From Bog-473 sp963730785 (GTDB taxonomy: Bacteria; Actinomycetota; Acidimicrobiia; Acidimicrobiales; RAAP-2), in the NCBI GenBank assembly GCA_963730785.1, contig CAVSTF010000006.1:186001-250000 (forward strand): a DNA stretch of 64,000 bases. Reading direction: 5' to 3'. How positions within the stretch are numbered: the stretch's first letter is position 1; each line of letters opens with the position of its first letter. The notes below the pieces were generated by a model. That model was not told where the DNA came from, searched no databases, and was given only the letters and a program-made list of their open reading frames with translations. Positions 1-9,379 of this stretch are shown here, piece after piece. The translations under genes and the position numbers were made by a program.

Positions 1-4
1 GCGT

Positions 5-208
5 ATGCCCAATCGAGTGTCAATAGTGCGCAACAGAGTGTCGCGGCGGCTCGTGCCGATTGCGATTGCGGCCATTCTGGGCGTGGCGGTGGCGGCTTGT
101 GGCTCCAGCGGCGGCGCGTCCAGCGGTGGACAATCGAACACACCAACGTCTACCTCATCGGGCGGCTCGGGTGGCGGTTCGGGCGGAAGCGGCGGCGCCG
201 GCTTCTAG
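5..208 (+). CDS. small Gly/Ser-rich lipoprotein
   Basis: Predicted 67-residue secreted lipoprotein of unknown function. A basic N-terminus (several Arg in the first 15 residues) is followed by a hydrophobic stretch and a lipobox ending VAAC at about residue 32, the usual signal for lipid attachment to Cys. The rest is a low-complexity Gly/Ser/Thr tail with no folded domain. It stops just before the converging hydrolase gene. The tail looks like a linker, so the protein may be a remnant or may have lost a C-terminal domain to a frameshift. The gene starts five bases from the window edge, so an upstream start cannot be excluded. Confidence 0.5.
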   Translation: MPNRVSIVRNRVSRRLVPIAIAAILGVAVAACGSSGGASSGGQSNTPTSTSSGGSGGGSGGSGGAGF

Positions 209-224
209 TCCAGTCTGGAAGCGC

Positions 225-1103
225 CTATTTCTTGAGGAAATCGAGGATCAGGCGGTTCACCTCGGCCGGCTGCTCCAGCTGGAGGAAGTGGCCTGCGTGG
301 TCGACGATCGACACTTCGGAGCCCTCGGCCAGGAAGTCGAGCGGGTTGCCGATGGAGCTGAGCAACATGCAGCCGTCGTCGCGCCCGTGCAGATACAGCG
401 TGGGCTTGGGGGTTGGCAGCAGCGACGAGTTCTGCTCGTCGGCGTACTCCTCCACTTGGAGCTCGGGGTTGTAGAGGGCCCGGTAGTACCCAATGGCGGC
501 GGCAATGTGGGCCGAGTCACCAATGGATTCCTTTACCTGGGCGATATCCCATGAACCGTCGAAGCCGGGAGACCAGTAGTCCCACAATCCATCAATGAAG
601 GCGAAGTCATCCAAAGGAAGGGCCAGTTCGGCCAGCGGCGACAAGAAAAAGAACATGTACCAACTGGCGCGCAACTGGTCGAAGTTGAAGAGCGACATGC
701 CGATGGACCCGGTGGGCGGCACGGCGGCGGTGACCACCCGGCGCCAGCGGTCGGGCTGATGGGCCACGGCGGCGTAGGTGCACATCGCCCCCCAGTCGTG
801 GCCGATGATGACGGCGTCATCGCTGGCCCCGAGCGTGTCGTGCAGTGCGTTGGCGTCTCGGGCCAGGGCGCCGATTTGGTAGTGGCCGTCGGCCGGAATT
901 TCGGTCGGGCCGTAGCCGCGTAGGAAAGGGGCCACCGCGTGATAGCCGGCTGCGGCAAGTTCGGGCAGGAGGTGGCGCCAGGTGTGCGCCGTGTCCGGGA
1001 ACCCGTGAAGGCAGAGCGCCAGGGGACCGTCGGCGGGTCCATCTTCCAGGTAGGCGAACTCCACTCCGTTGGCATTGACCGATCGGGTATCCATGGCGAC
1101 CAA
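225..1103 (-). CDS. alpha/beta hydrolase, epoxide-hydrolase/dehalogenase type
   Basis: Cytoplasmic alpha/beta hydrolase of 292 residues. The oxyanion motif HGFPD lies near residue 34. The nucleophile elbow is GHDWG, with Asp rather than Ser as nucleophile, which is typical of epoxide hydrolases and haloalkane dehalogenases. A catalytic His follows in DHAGHF near the C-terminus. Length is normal for the family. A TTG at 1103 has a GGGAG ribosome site six bases upstream, while the ATG at 1094 is too far from it, so the TTG start is kept. It is divergent from the metallo-hydrolase at 1138. The substrate cannot be told from sequence. Confidence 0.85.
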   Translation of the reverse strand: MVAMDTRSVNANGVEFAYLEDGPADGPLALCLHGFPDTAHTWRHLLPELAAAGYHAVAPFLRGYGPTEIPADGHYQIGALARDANALHDTLGASDDAVIIGHDWGAMCTYAAVAHQPDRWRRVVTAAVPPTGSIGMSLFNFDQLRASWYMFFFLSPLAELALPLDDFAFIDGLWDYWSPGFDGSWDIAQVKESIGDSAHIAAAIGYYRALYNPELQVEEYADEQNSSLLPTPKPTLYLHGRDDGCMLLSSIGNPLDFLAEGSEVSIVDHAGHFLQLEQPAEVNRLILDFLKK

Positions 1104-1137
1104 ACGTATCTCCCGAGCCGGAGGTAACGTCTATGGA

Positions 1138-1992
1138 GTGAACGTCACCTTTTATGGCGTCCGGGGGTCATGTCCGTGTTCGGGGGATCGCTACCGGCGG
1201 TATGGGGGTAATACCTCCTGTCTGGTCGTCAACGTCGATGACGACGACCCGTTAATCATTGACCTGGGCACCGGGCTGCGGGCGTTGGGCGACGTGCTGC
1301 ACAAGGAAGTGCGGGCCCTCGGGACCCCGCTGCACGCCACGGCGCTGCTGAGCCACCTGCACTTCGACCACATTCTGGGGCTGCCCTTCTTCGCCCCGCT
1401 GCATGATCCGGGTGCCCGCCTGACCATTCACGGGCCGGCGCAACCCAAGGGCAGCCTGAAGGACGCCCTACATGCCGCCGTGCAGCCGCCCGTGTTTCCG
1501 ATCCACATGGAGCAGTTCCGGGGGGAACTCATCAGCGTGGACACCCGGGATGAGGATTTCTCTATCGGGTCGGTCAAGGTGATGGCCCGCACCATTCCCC
1601 ATGCTGGCGCCACGCTCGGTTTCCGTATTGAGGCCGAGGGCCGGACCATGGCCTACATGTCTGATCACCAGGCGCCCCTGGACCGACGGACCATTCCGGA
1701 CGCCGTGCTCGAGTTGTGCAACGGCGTGGACCTGTTGGTGCATGACGGCCAGTACACCGACGACGAGTTCTCGGCCAAGGCCGACTGGGGCCACTCCACT
1801 GCTGCCTTCGCCGTGCACGTGGCGGCCGAAGCCGGGGTGAAGCGGCTCATGCTGTCGCACCACGACCCTTCGCACAACGACCGCGAACTTGATCGGATCC
1901 TGACGCAGGCCCGGCGTCTGCCCGAGGCCAAGGGCATCGAGGACATTTCCTCGGCTCACGAGTCGCAAAACATCGACCTCGGTAAGGCGTAA
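1138..1992 (+). CDS. MBL-fold metallo-hydrolase
   Basis: Metallo-beta-lactamase-fold hydrolase of about 284 residues. The zinc signature HLHFDH is near residue 70, followed by a conserved HAGATLGFRIE strand, an Asp-containing DGQYTDDE segment, and a late His pair in LSHHDP. The GTG at 1138 is preferred because a GGAGG lies upstream, the protein then begins directly with the first beta strand (NVTFYGVRGS), and earlier starts would overlap the divergent hydrolase. The stop is immediately followed by the ATG of the flavin reductase, so the two are probably co-transcribed. The substrate is unknown. Confidence 0.85.
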   Translation: MNVTFYGVRGSCPCSGDRYRRYGGNTSCLVVNVDDDDPLIIDLGTGLRALGDVLHKEVRALGTPLHATALLSHLHFDHILGLPFFAPLHDPGARLTIHGPAQPKGSLKDALHAAVQPPVFPIHMEQFRGELISVDTRDEDFSIGSVKVMARTIPHAGATLGFRIEAEGRTMAYMSDHQAPLDRRTIPDAVLELCNGVDLLVHDGQYTDDEFSAKADWGHSTAAFAVHVAAEAGVKRLMLSHHDPSHNDRELDRILTQARRLPEAKGIEDISSAHESQNIDLGKA

Positions 1993-2469
1993 ATGTCGGG
2001 CCTCGACCAGGCCCGGTTCCGCGAGGTGCTCGGACACTTTGCCACCGGCGTCACCATCGTCACGGCCAGTGAGGAGGCAGGCCCGGTCGGCTTCTCCTGC
2101 CAGTCGTTTGCCGCCCTGTCGTTGGATCCACCCATGGTGATCCTGGCCCCGGCCAAGACCTCGACCAGTTGGCCCCGCATTGCCCAGGCCGGTTCGTTCT
2201 GCGTCAACATCCTGAGCGACGAGCAGGTTGACGTGTGTCGCGCCTTTGCCGTATCGGGCGGCGACAAGTTCGTCGGGGTGGAGTGGACGCCGGGCGTGAC
2301 CGGAGCCCCGAGGATCACCGGATCGCTGGCCATGATTGAGTGCACGCTGGGCACCATTCACGATGGCGGTGACCACGAGCTGGTGACGGGTCACGTGGTG
2401 GCGCTTGAGACTGGTTCGGGCTCCCCGCTGCTCTTCTACCGCTCCGGTTTCGGCCACTTCGTCGCCTGA
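1993..2469 (+). CDS. flavin reductase-like FMN-binding protein
   Basis: Protein of 158 residues of the flavin reductase family (HpaC/PheA2 type), which supplies reduced FMN to a partner monooxygenase. The N-terminal RFREVLGHFATGVTIVTA, the FSCQSFAALSLDPP core and the late GHVVALE strand are typical, and length is normal. The gene begins directly after the stop of the metallo-hydrolase. The LLM-class flavin oxidoreductase at 3046 lies two genes downstream and could use the reduced flavin, but that pairing is inferred only from position. Confidence 0.85.
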   Translation: MSGLDQARFREVLGHFATGVTIVTASEEAGPVGFSCQSFAALSLDPPMVILAPAKTSTSWPRIAQAGSFCVNILSDEQVDVCRAFAVSGGDKFVGVEWTPGVTGAPRITGSLAMIECTLGTIHDGGDHELVTGHVVALETGSGSPLLFYRSGFGHFVA

Positions 2470-2494
2470 GGCCGCCACTGCTACCGTTCCGCAG

Positions 2495-3046
2495 ATGCCG
2501 GAACTGATCCCCTCGTCCATCATCGACGATGTGCTGTTGGTGCGACCCGACGTGCACGGCGACGACCGTGGGCGATTCGTCGAAACGTACCGACGCAGCT
2601 GGCTGCCGCTGGGGCGGGAAATGGTCCAGGGCAACCGTTCCGAGAAGCAGGCCGGTGCTGTGGTGGGCCTGCACTACCACCTGCACCAGGCTGACTACTG
2701 GTACTTGTTACGCGGCAAGGCCCGGGTCGTGCTGCACGACCTGCGGCAGGGTTCGCCCACCGACGGGGCGACCGAAATGATCGATTTGGACGGCGACATC
2801 GATCAGGGCTTGTTCATTCCGCCCGGCGTGGCCCATGGCTTCGCCGCCCTGACCGACCTGCTGCTCTGGTACCTGGTCGACAGCTACTACAACGCCTCCG
2901 ACGAGTTGGGGCTGGCGTGGGACGACCCGGTACTCAAGGCCGACTGGGGGCTGAGCGACCCCATTCTCTCCAACCGGGACCAGACCAATCCGCGGCGGGC
3001 CGATATTGAAGACGGCCTGCGGCCCCGGATGGTCATGCGCACCTAA
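2495..3046 (+). CDS. dTDP-4-dehydrorhamnose 3,5-epimerase-like cupin
   Basis: RmlC/RfbC-family cupin of 183 residues. Visible family marks are the DDRGRFVETYR start, the GLHYHLHQ loop that carries the catalytic His, the YWYLLRGKARVVLHDLR barrel strand, and the IPPGVAHGFAAL segment. The family epimerizes dTDP-4-keto-6-deoxyglucose in dTDP-rhamnose synthesis. It lies far from rfbB and rfbD at 55-57 kb, so it may be the missing third enzyme or may act on another sugar. The start ATG at 2495 is chosen because upstream in-frame sequence lies inside the flavin reductase gene. Confidence 0.8.
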   Translation: MPELIPSSIIDDVLLVRPDVHGDDRGRFVETYRRSWLPLGREMVQGNRSEKQAGAVVGLHYHLHQADYWYLLRGKARVVLHDLRQGSPTDGATEMIDLDGDIDQGLFIPPGVAHGFAALTDLLLWYLVDSYYNASDELGLAWDDPVLKADWGLSDPILSNRDQTNPRRADIEDGLRPRMVMRT

Positions 3047-4296
3047 TGCGATTCGGCATCTTCTACGAGCATCAGCTGCCCCGACCGTGGGAGCCCGGTG
3101 CCGAGCACAAGTTGCTGAAAGACGCCCTGGACCAGATCGAACTGGCCGACCGTCTGGGCTTTGACTACGTCTGGGAAGTGGAGCACCACTACCTTGAGGA
3201 GTACTCGCATTCCTCGGCGCCCGAGGTATTCCTGGCTGCCGCGACCCAACGCACCTCGCGTATCCGGATCGGGCACGGCATTGTGCAGCTGCCGTTCGGC
3301 TTCAATCACCCAGCTCGCATTGCCGAACGCATCGGTACCCTTGACCTGATCTCCGACGGCCGGGTCGACTTCGGCACCGGCGAGGCCAGTTCCGAAATGG
3401 AACTGGGTGGATTTGGCGTCGAGCGGGCGACCAAGCGGGCGGAGTGGACCGAAGCGCTCGATGTGGTCACCCGCCTCATGGTGGAGGAACCCTTCGCCGG
3501 TCACGACAGCCCAACGTTGTCGATTCCGCCGCGCAACCTGGTGCCCAAGCCTTTCCAAAAGCCGCACCCGCCATTGTGGGTGGCCTGCTCGCGACGCGAG
3601 ACCATTCACTTGGCGGCGACGAAGGGCATCGGGGCCTTGTCGTTTTCGTTCATTGAGCCCGAAGAGGCCCGGGGTTGGGTGGACGACTACTACGCCACCC
3701 TCGACTCCGAAGATTGCGTGCCGGGCGGCTTCGCCGTCAACGCCAACGTGGCCTGCGTGCTGCCGTTCATGTGCCATGAAGATGAGGGCACGGCCATTGC
3801 CCGAGGGCTCGATGGTGGCCATTTCTTCGGCTACTCGCTGGCGCACTATTACGCCTTCGGCACCCATGTGTTGGGGCAGACGAACGTGTGGGATGAGTTT
3901 CAGGAGAACCGTTCCCGCTTCGGCTTCGATCGCCAGGTGGCGGCCCAGCAAGGTCAGGTACTGGGCGCCAAGCTCCTGGAGCAGGGGATGGGAGCGCTCC
4001 GGGGCGCCATCGGGACACCGGACCAGATCAGAGATCTCATCCGGCGCTACGAAGCGGCCGGCATCGACCAGCTCATCTTCGTCAGCCAAGCCGGGCGCAA
4101 CCGCCATGAGGACATTTGCGAGAGCATGGAGCTGTTCGCTCGGGAGGTCCTGCCCGAATTCGCCGAGCGGGCCGACGAGGTCGATGCGGAGAAGGACACC
4201 CGACTGGCCGATGCGAAGGCAGCCGCACTCGCTCGACGGGCGCCAGCGCGGACACTGAGCGAGCCATATGCAGTGCCTGCACTCCCGTCCGCCTAG
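3046..4296 (+). CDS. LLM-class flavin-dependent oxidoreductase
   Basis: Luciferase-like monooxygenase-family TIM-barrel protein of 416 residues, using FMN or F420. It opens with MRFGIFYEHQLPRPW and has the EHHYLEEYSH, GHGIVQLP and FGTGEASSEMEL segments of the family. The ATG overlaps the stop of the upstream epimerase by one base (TAATG), so the genes are probably translated together. A close paralogue begins at 63816. The last 40 residues, after the barrel, are charged and Ala-rich. The substrate is unknown. Confidence 0.88.
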   Translation: MRFGIFYEHQLPRPWEPGAEHKLLKDALDQIELADRLGFDYVWEVEHHYLEEYSHSSAPEVFLAAATQRTSRIRIGHGIVQLPFGFNHPARIAERIGTLDLISDGRVDFGTGEASSEMELGGFGVERATKRAEWTEALDVVTRLMVEEPFAGHDSPTLSIPPRNLVPKPFQKPHPPLWVACSRRETIHLAATKGIGALSFSFIEPEEARGWVDDYYATLDSEDCVPGGFAVNANVACVLPFMCHEDEGTAIARGLDGGHFFGYSLAHYYAFGTHVLGQTNVWDEFQENRSRFGFDRQVAAQQGQVLGAKLLEQGMGALRGAIGTPDQIRDLIRRYEAAGIDQLIFVSQAGRNRHEDICESMELFAREVLPEFAERADEVDAEKDTRLADAKAAALARRAPARTLSEPYAVPALPSA

Positions 4297-4339
4297 CCGC
4301 GGTTTCTCTTACCTCTCGCGTCCTGTTGAATAAGGGGCG

Positions 4340-5365
4340 ATGCTCGCCCTCCTGATCCCCGCCGCCGTGGTGGTCGTCGTCGTGGTGGCGGTGTTGCTGT
4401 CTCGCCGATTGACCCGGGACGACGAGCACTCGGTCGCCGGGTACCACAAGCAGCTGCTGACCCTCGAACAGATCAAGGCGCACACCCTTCCCGGTGGTGC
4501 GGACGCCGACGACGCCCGCGAGGCCAACGAGGCGAGTGCCGCTGGGGGCAGCGGCCCGGCGAAGCCGTCGTATCCCGAAAGCGCCGTCCGGGTCTCCGGC
4601 TCGCCCTACGTGCGAGTAACGGACGGCCCGAACCCCACCCCGGTCCCACCAGTACCCCCGCCGCCGGTGGCCGGCGCCGATGGGTTGGTGACCTTCGATG
4701 ACGCCGGTCCAGTAGTGGTCCCATCGGGTCGGTCAGCCGGGGGGACGGAGACCTTCGCCTTCGGTCGCAAGGACCGGGCCATGGATTCAATGAACCGCCG
4801 ACCACGCCGTTTGGGCGGGCCGATCGTGGCGGTGTCCGTGGTGGCGGTGGTGATCGTCGTGCTGGTCATCGCCGGCTCGCACAAGAACCCACCGGCCAAG
4901 CACCACCTGTCGACCACGGCGACGACGGGTACCGCCTCGCGGTCGCATAAGGCCAAAACCCATCACAAGAAGACCGTGAGCACGACCACCACGACGCAGC
5001 TGCCACTGGTGTCGCTGCCTTCGGCGACCTCCGTGCACGATGCCACCTACACCACTCGGTTGACCGACTACTCGCTGGTCGTGTCGGCCACCACCAGCGA
5101 GTGCTACGTCCAGGTGGACAACGTGAGCACGGGCACCGCCATGTTCGCCGCCGTCATGACGGCGGGCGAGCAGCGAACGATTCCCGTCACCGGTCCGATC
5201 ACCATCGACGTCGGTGCGCCATCGGCGTTTGCCGCCACGGTCAATGGCACTTCGTTGGTCCTGCCCTACGGCTACCAGACACCGTTCAACTTGCATCTGG
5301 CGCCGGCTGGCCCTGCTGGTTCGAGCGGAACCACCACGACCACGACGTCCACGACGTCGGGCTGA
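4340..5365 (+). CDS. membrane protein with RodZ-C-like (DUF4115-type) domain
   Basis: Protein of 341 residues without a confident name. It has a hydrophobic segment at residues 5-20 (mostly Val), a charged and Pro-rich cytoplasmic-looking region to about 150, a second membrane segment (IVAVSVVAVVIVVLVIAG) at about 162-180, then a Lys/His/Thr-rich linker and a small beta-rich domain at about 240-320. That domain resembles the C-terminal DUF4115 domain of RodZ-like cell-shape proteins, including the run TIPVTGPITIDVGAPSAF. The tail is Thr-rich. An AAGGGG ribosome site precedes the ATG. The RodZ link is inferred from this domain only, as no N-terminal HTH is present. Confidence 0.65.
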   Translation: MLALLIPAAVVVVVVVAVLLSRRLTRDDEHSVAGYHKQLLTLEQIKAHTLPGGADADDAREANEASAAGGSGPAKPSYPESAVRVSGSPYVRVTDGPNPTPVPPVPPPPVAGADGLVTFDDAGPVVVPSGRSAGGTETFAFGRKDRAMDSMNRRPRRLGGPIVAVSVVAVVIVVLVIAGSHKNPPAKHHLSTTATTGTASRSHKAKTHHKKTVSTTTTTQLPLVSLPSATSVHDATYTTRLTDYSLVVSATTSECYVQVDNVSTGTAMFAAVMTAGEQRTIPVTGPITIDVGAPSAFAATVNGTSLVLPYGYQTPFNLHLAPAGPAGSSGTTTTTTSTTSG

Positions 5366-5375
5366 GCTACTCCTT

Positions 5376-7491
5376 CTAGGTGAGCAGGCCCAAGGCATTG
5401 AGGAGGAAGGCGAACACCATCGCCTCCTCCTTCCAGGCGTCATAGCGGCCCGAGGGTCCGCCGTGGCCGGCGCCCATTTCGGTCTTGAGCAGCACGCGGG
5501 TGTTGGGCGAGATCACCCGCAGCTTGGCTGTCCACTTGGCCGGCTCCCAGTAGCTGACCCGAGGATCGTTCAACCCACCGGTGATCAGCAGATCGGGGTA
5601 GGTCTGGTCAGTCACGTTGTCGTAGGGCGAGTAGGACAGCATGCGGTCGTAGGCATCTTGGTTGGCCAGCGGGTTGCCCCACTCCTCCCATTCGCCCACG
5701 GTCAGTGGGAGTTGGTCGTCCAGCATGGTGGTCAGGCAGTCGACGAATGGAACCTGGGCCACCAAGGCCCGGAAGAGATCGGGGGCTTGGTTGGCGACCG
5801 CCCCGATGAGCAGCCCGCCGGCTGAGGCGCCTCGCCCGGCCAGCCGCTCGGGGTCGGCAATACCGGCCTGCGACCAGATAGCGGCCGCAGGCGATGAAGT
5901 CATCGAAGGTGTGCTGCTTTTCCTCCATGCGCCCGTGCTCGTACCAGGCCCGACCCATCTCACCCCCGCCGCGCACGTGGGCCACGGCGTAGACGAAGCC
6001 GCGATCGAGCAGCGAAAGTCGGTGATGCGAAAACGCAGGATCGATGGAGTGCTCGTAGGCCCCGTAGCCGTAGAGGAGGGTCGGGGCCGGCAAGGTGGTG
6101 GCAGCGGCCTGCACCAGTGAGATGGGGATCTGGGTGCCGTCGGCCGCCGGTGGCCCAAAGACGCGAGGTGACGTAGCGGGACGGATCGAAATCGCCGAGG
6201 ACGGGTTCTTGCTTGAGCACGATCTCGGTGCGGTCGGCCAACGAAATCTGCAGCACGCTCGATGGCGTGACCATGGAGGTACGGCCGACCCGTAGGCTGC
6301 TGACGTCGGGTTCGGCATTGGCGCCCAGCCAGGTCGACGACGGGCTCTCGGTCGACGGCACGGTCCAACCGCCGGCCATGAGGTCGGAGGAAAATGGCGT
6401 AGGCCCGGGCGTGAAGGGCAGCACCCGTACGAGGGTCTCGGCTGCCGTGCGCTCACTGAGGACCAGGACGTTGGTGAAGGCATCGACATCCTCAATGCGC
6501 ACGCTGGGCCGGTGGGCCACCAGTTCCTGCCAGTCATCGGCACCTGGCCCCTGGTCGGGTGCGGCCACCACCTTGAAGTCGAGGGCGTCCTCATTGGTCA
6601 GCACCACGAACCAACCGGGATCGCCGGCCAAATGGTCGATGGCGTATTCGTGTCCTTCCCGACGGGGGATGACGATTCGGGGCTCGCTCAGCGGCGCATC
6701 GGCTGGAATGGCCAACCACTCGGCCGTATTGGTGCTGTGCAGCGACACCATGACGTAGGCCCCGTCCCGGGTGAGGCCGGTGCCGAGGGAGAACCGGCGG
6801 TCGGCCTCCTCGTAAATGAGGTGGTCGTCGGCGGGGTCGGCTCCCAACTCGTGCCGCCACAATTGATGGGGCCGCAGCGCATCGTCGAAGCGCACGTAGA
6901 AGACGATGGTGGAGTCGGCCGACCAGGCCAAGCCGTAGCCGGTGTCGGCCACCACCTCGTCGGCGGTGGCCAGGGAGGCCTCGTTCAGGTTGCGGAAGCG
7001 CAGCTCGTAGCTCTCGTCGCCCTCAGTGTCGGTGGCATAGGCCAACCAGGCATGGTCGGGGCTGATGGCGGCCGATCCGACGGCGAAGTAGTCGTGGCCC
7101 TCGGCCAGCACGTTCTCATTGAGCAGGATCTGCTCGTCGGCCCCGGGTTCGCCGGCCGGCGGGAGCTCGTCCCGCTGGCCGGGCCGGGCGGCGGCAGTGG
7201 ATGCCGTAATTCTTGACCCTCCTCGGAACGGCCGTAGTACCACCAGGGGCCACGGCGGGTCGGCACCGACATGTCGGTTTCGAGGATCCGGGCCTTCATT
7301 TCTTCGAAAAGGGTGTTCCGGAGGCCGTCGAGGGGAGCCAGGACCTCCTCGGTGTACGCATTCTCGGCCTCCAGGTAGGCCAGGACTTCGGGGTCTTCCC
7401 GGTCCCGGAGCCAGTACCAGGGGTCGACACGGCTGTGTCCGTGGGAGGTGAGGGTCTGTGGGCGTTGGGGAGCCAGGGGAGCGGATGCCAT
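5376..7491 (-). CDS. ptrB: oligopeptidase B (S9 family), frameshifted
   Basis: Cytosolic prolyl-oligopeptidase-family serine peptidase of about 700 residues that cuts short peptides after basic residues. The N-terminus has the family mark DPWYWLRDREDPEVLAYLEAEN, shortened here to DPWYWLRDREDPEVLAYLE. The beta-propeller follows, then the catalytic domain with YGYGAYE, the nucleophile in GRGASAGG, Asp in GLNDPRVSYWEP and His in MGAGHGGPSG. The frame breaks near 7200, 6165 and 5878. Each half continues correctly in another frame, so these look like single-base errors. The ATG at 7491 begins MASAPLAP. It is divergent from sufB. Confidence 0.82.
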
Positions 7492-7554
7492 CCGGCGAGC
7501 CTGCCACGTCGGTGACCGTTCCAGCAGGCCCGATGGGTTGTTACTATCTGTATA

Positions 7555-7569
7555 GGAGAAATCTTCTCC
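7555..7569. promoter_or_regulatory. inverted repeat upstream of sufB
   Basis: GGAGAA-ATC-TTCTCC, a perfect six-base inverted repeat 18 bases before the sufB start. It sits just downstream of an AT-rich TTACTATCTGTATAG stretch that could hold a -10 element, in the intergenic space between divergent ptrB and sufB. It could be an operator or a small hairpin in the 5' leader. The binding protein is unknown. Confidence 0.45.
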
Positions 7570-7587
7570 GCCGACCTCAGGAGCGAT

Positions 7588-8988
7588 ATGGCGACAACCG
7601 ATCTCGATCTTGGGCGCTACCAGCTCGGATGGAGCGACGCCGAGGACTACGTCTTCAAGCCCAAGAAGGGCTTGAACGAGTCCATCGTCCGCGAGATGTC
7701 CGAAATGAAGAACGAGCCCGAGTGGATGCGGGACTTCCGGCTCAAGGCGCTCAAGCACTTCGAGCGCAAGCCCATGGCGCCCTGGTTCGCGCAGCGCATG
7801 CCGAAGCTGGACTTCGACGACATCTACTACTACATCAAGCCGACCGGCGGTCAGGTCGACGACTGGAACGACCTGCCGGACGCCATCAAGAACACCTACG
7901 AGAAGTTGGGCATCCCGGAGGCGGAGCGCAAGTACCTGTCCGGTGTCACCGCCCAGTACGAGAGCGAAGTTGTCTTTCACCGCAACCGGGAAGACCTCGA
8001 GCAGCAGGGCGTGCTGTTCTGCGACATGGACACCGCCGTGCGCGAATACCCCGAGCTCGTCCGCAAGTGGTTCGGCAAGCTCATCCCGCCGGCCGACAAC
8101 AAGTTCGCCGCCCTGAACTCGGCCGTGTGGTCGGGTGGGTCGTTCATTTACGTGCCGCCGGGCGTCAAGGTCGACATGCCGTTGCAGGCCTACTTCCGTA
8201 TCAACGCCGAGAACATGGGCCAGTTCGAGCGCACGCTGATCATCGCTGACGAGGGATCGCAAGTGCACTACATCGAGGGCTGCTCGGCTCCGGTGTACTC
8301 GACCGACTCACTGCACTCGGCCGTGGTGGAGCTGGTGGCCCTGCAGGGTGCCCGCATCACGTACACGACCATTCAGAACTGGTCGACCAACGTCTACAAC
8401 CTGGTGACCAAGCGGGCCCGGGCCGAGGCCGAGGCGCACGTCGAGTGGATCGACGGCAACATCGGCTCCCGCCTGACCATGAAGTACCCATCGGTCTACC
8501 TGATGGGTCCCAAGGCCTCGGGTGAGGTGCTGTCGGTGGCCTACGCCGGAGCCGGCCAGCATCAGGACGCCGGCGCCAAGATGTACCACATCGCCCCCGA
8601 GACGACCTCGACCATCGTGTCCAAGTCGATCTCGAAGGATGGTGGGATCACGACGTATCGAGGCAAGGTGCATGTCGACCCGGGCGCCACTGGGGCCAAG
8701 TCGTTCGTGCGCTGCGATGCCTTGTTGCTGGACGACGAGTCGATTTCGGAGACCAAGCCCTACATGGAAGTGGGCGAGCGTGACGCCCGCATCGGCCATG
8801 AGGCCACCATCTCCAAGGTCGGCGAGGAGCAGCTCTTCTACCTGATGAGCCGTGGGCTCTCCGAGACCCAGGCCATGGGCATGATCGTGAACGGCTTCAT
8901 TGAGCCGATCACCCGCACATTGCCCATGGAATACGCCGTGGAGTGGAGCCGTCTGATCGAACTGCAAATGGAGGGTTCGGTCGGCTGA
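7588..8988 (+). CDS. sufB: Fe-S cluster assembly protein SufB
   Basis: Scaffold subunit of the SufBCD complex, 466 residues, intact. Family marks include YYYIKPTGGQVDDW, the AVWSGGSFIYVPPGVKVD segment, the beta-helix core with QNWSTNVYNLVTKRA, and the C-terminal FVRCDALLLDD and SETKPYMEVGERDARIGHEA region, which carries the Cys that in SufB takes part in cluster building. A CAGGAG ribosome site precedes the ATG. It heads the first SUF locus. sufD and sufC follow about 2 kb downstream after three inserted genes, one of them on the other strand. Confidence 0.96.
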   Translation: MATTDLDLGRYQLGWSDAEDYVFKPKKGLNESIVREMSEMKNEPEWMRDFRLKALKHFERKPMAPWFAQRMPKLDFDDIYYYIKPTGGQVDDWNDLPDAIKNTYEKLGIPEAERKYLSGVTAQYESEVVFHRNREDLEQQGVLFCDMDTAVREYPELVRKWFGKLIPPADNKFAALNSAVWSGGSFIYVPPGVKVDMPLQAYFRINAENMGQFERTLIIADEGSQVHYIEGCSAPVYSTDSLHSAVVELVALQGARITYTTIQNWSTNVYNLVTKRARAEAEAHVEWIDGNIGSRLTMKYPSVYLMGPKASGEVLSVAYAGAGQHQDAGAKMYHIAPETTSTIVSKSISKDGGITTYRGKVHVDPGATGAKSFVRCDALLLDDESISETKPYMEVGERDARIGHEATISKVGEEQLFYLMSRGLSETQAMGMIVNGFIEPITRTLPMEYAVEWSRLIELQMEGSVG

Positions 8989-9024
8989 CCGGCGGCCTTT
9001 CGGTCGGCGTGCCACCATGGTGGC

Positions 9025-9369
9025 GTGCCGATGCGTGAGGAATGCACCCACTTTCAGAGCCGCACCTACGCCTCGGGCGAGGCAGCTCGGTTCTGCCGGC
9101 TCGACTTAGCTCCTGAGGCGCCCTGGCGTTGCCCAGCCGACTGCCCCTCCTACCGTCGTCGCCTGGCTGACGTGGGTTGGGTGCACGGCTCGCTGGTTGA
9201 GCCCGCGCTCGAGGAGGAGCCGTTGGGCGATGGCGCCGATATCGCCGCGCTGCTGTCCTCGGCTGAAGAGGCCGTGAACGAGGTGGCCAACGAAGTCTTG
9301 GCCGATGTGCTGCGTGAAGAGGCCAAGCGCGACAAGTCGGCCAAGCGGTTCTGGAAGAAGAAGCGGTAG
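9025..9369 (+). CDS. small cysteine-motif protein next to sufB
   Basis: Protein of 114 residues that I do not recognise. The first 40 residues hold four Cys in the order ECTHF, FCRLD, RCPAD and DCPSY, an arrangement suited to binding zinc or an Fe-S cluster. The second half is acidic and Ala-rich, probably helical, and the tail is strongly basic (KRFWKKKR). It lies 36 bases after sufB on the same strand, so a role in cluster handling is possible but only inferred from position. The start is GTG 9025 or the ATG two codons later. Confidence 0.7.
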   Translation: MPMREECTHFQSRTYASGEAARFCRLDLAPEAPWRCPADCPSYRRRLADVGWVHGSLVEPALEEEPLGDGADIAALLSSAEEAVNEVANEVLADVLREEAKRDKSAKRFWKKKR

Positions 9370-9379
9370 CGGCTAGCGG

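Noticed and set aside
4323..4333. CTGTTGAATAA, eleven bases identical to the IS end
   Set aside because: There is no target duplication, no second end and no transposase remnant nearby. Chance match.
7540..7556. GTTACTATCTGTATAG resembles half of the TetR operator GTTACTACCCGTAAC
   Set aside because: The right arm does not form an inverted repeat, so it is more likely an AT-rich promoter element.
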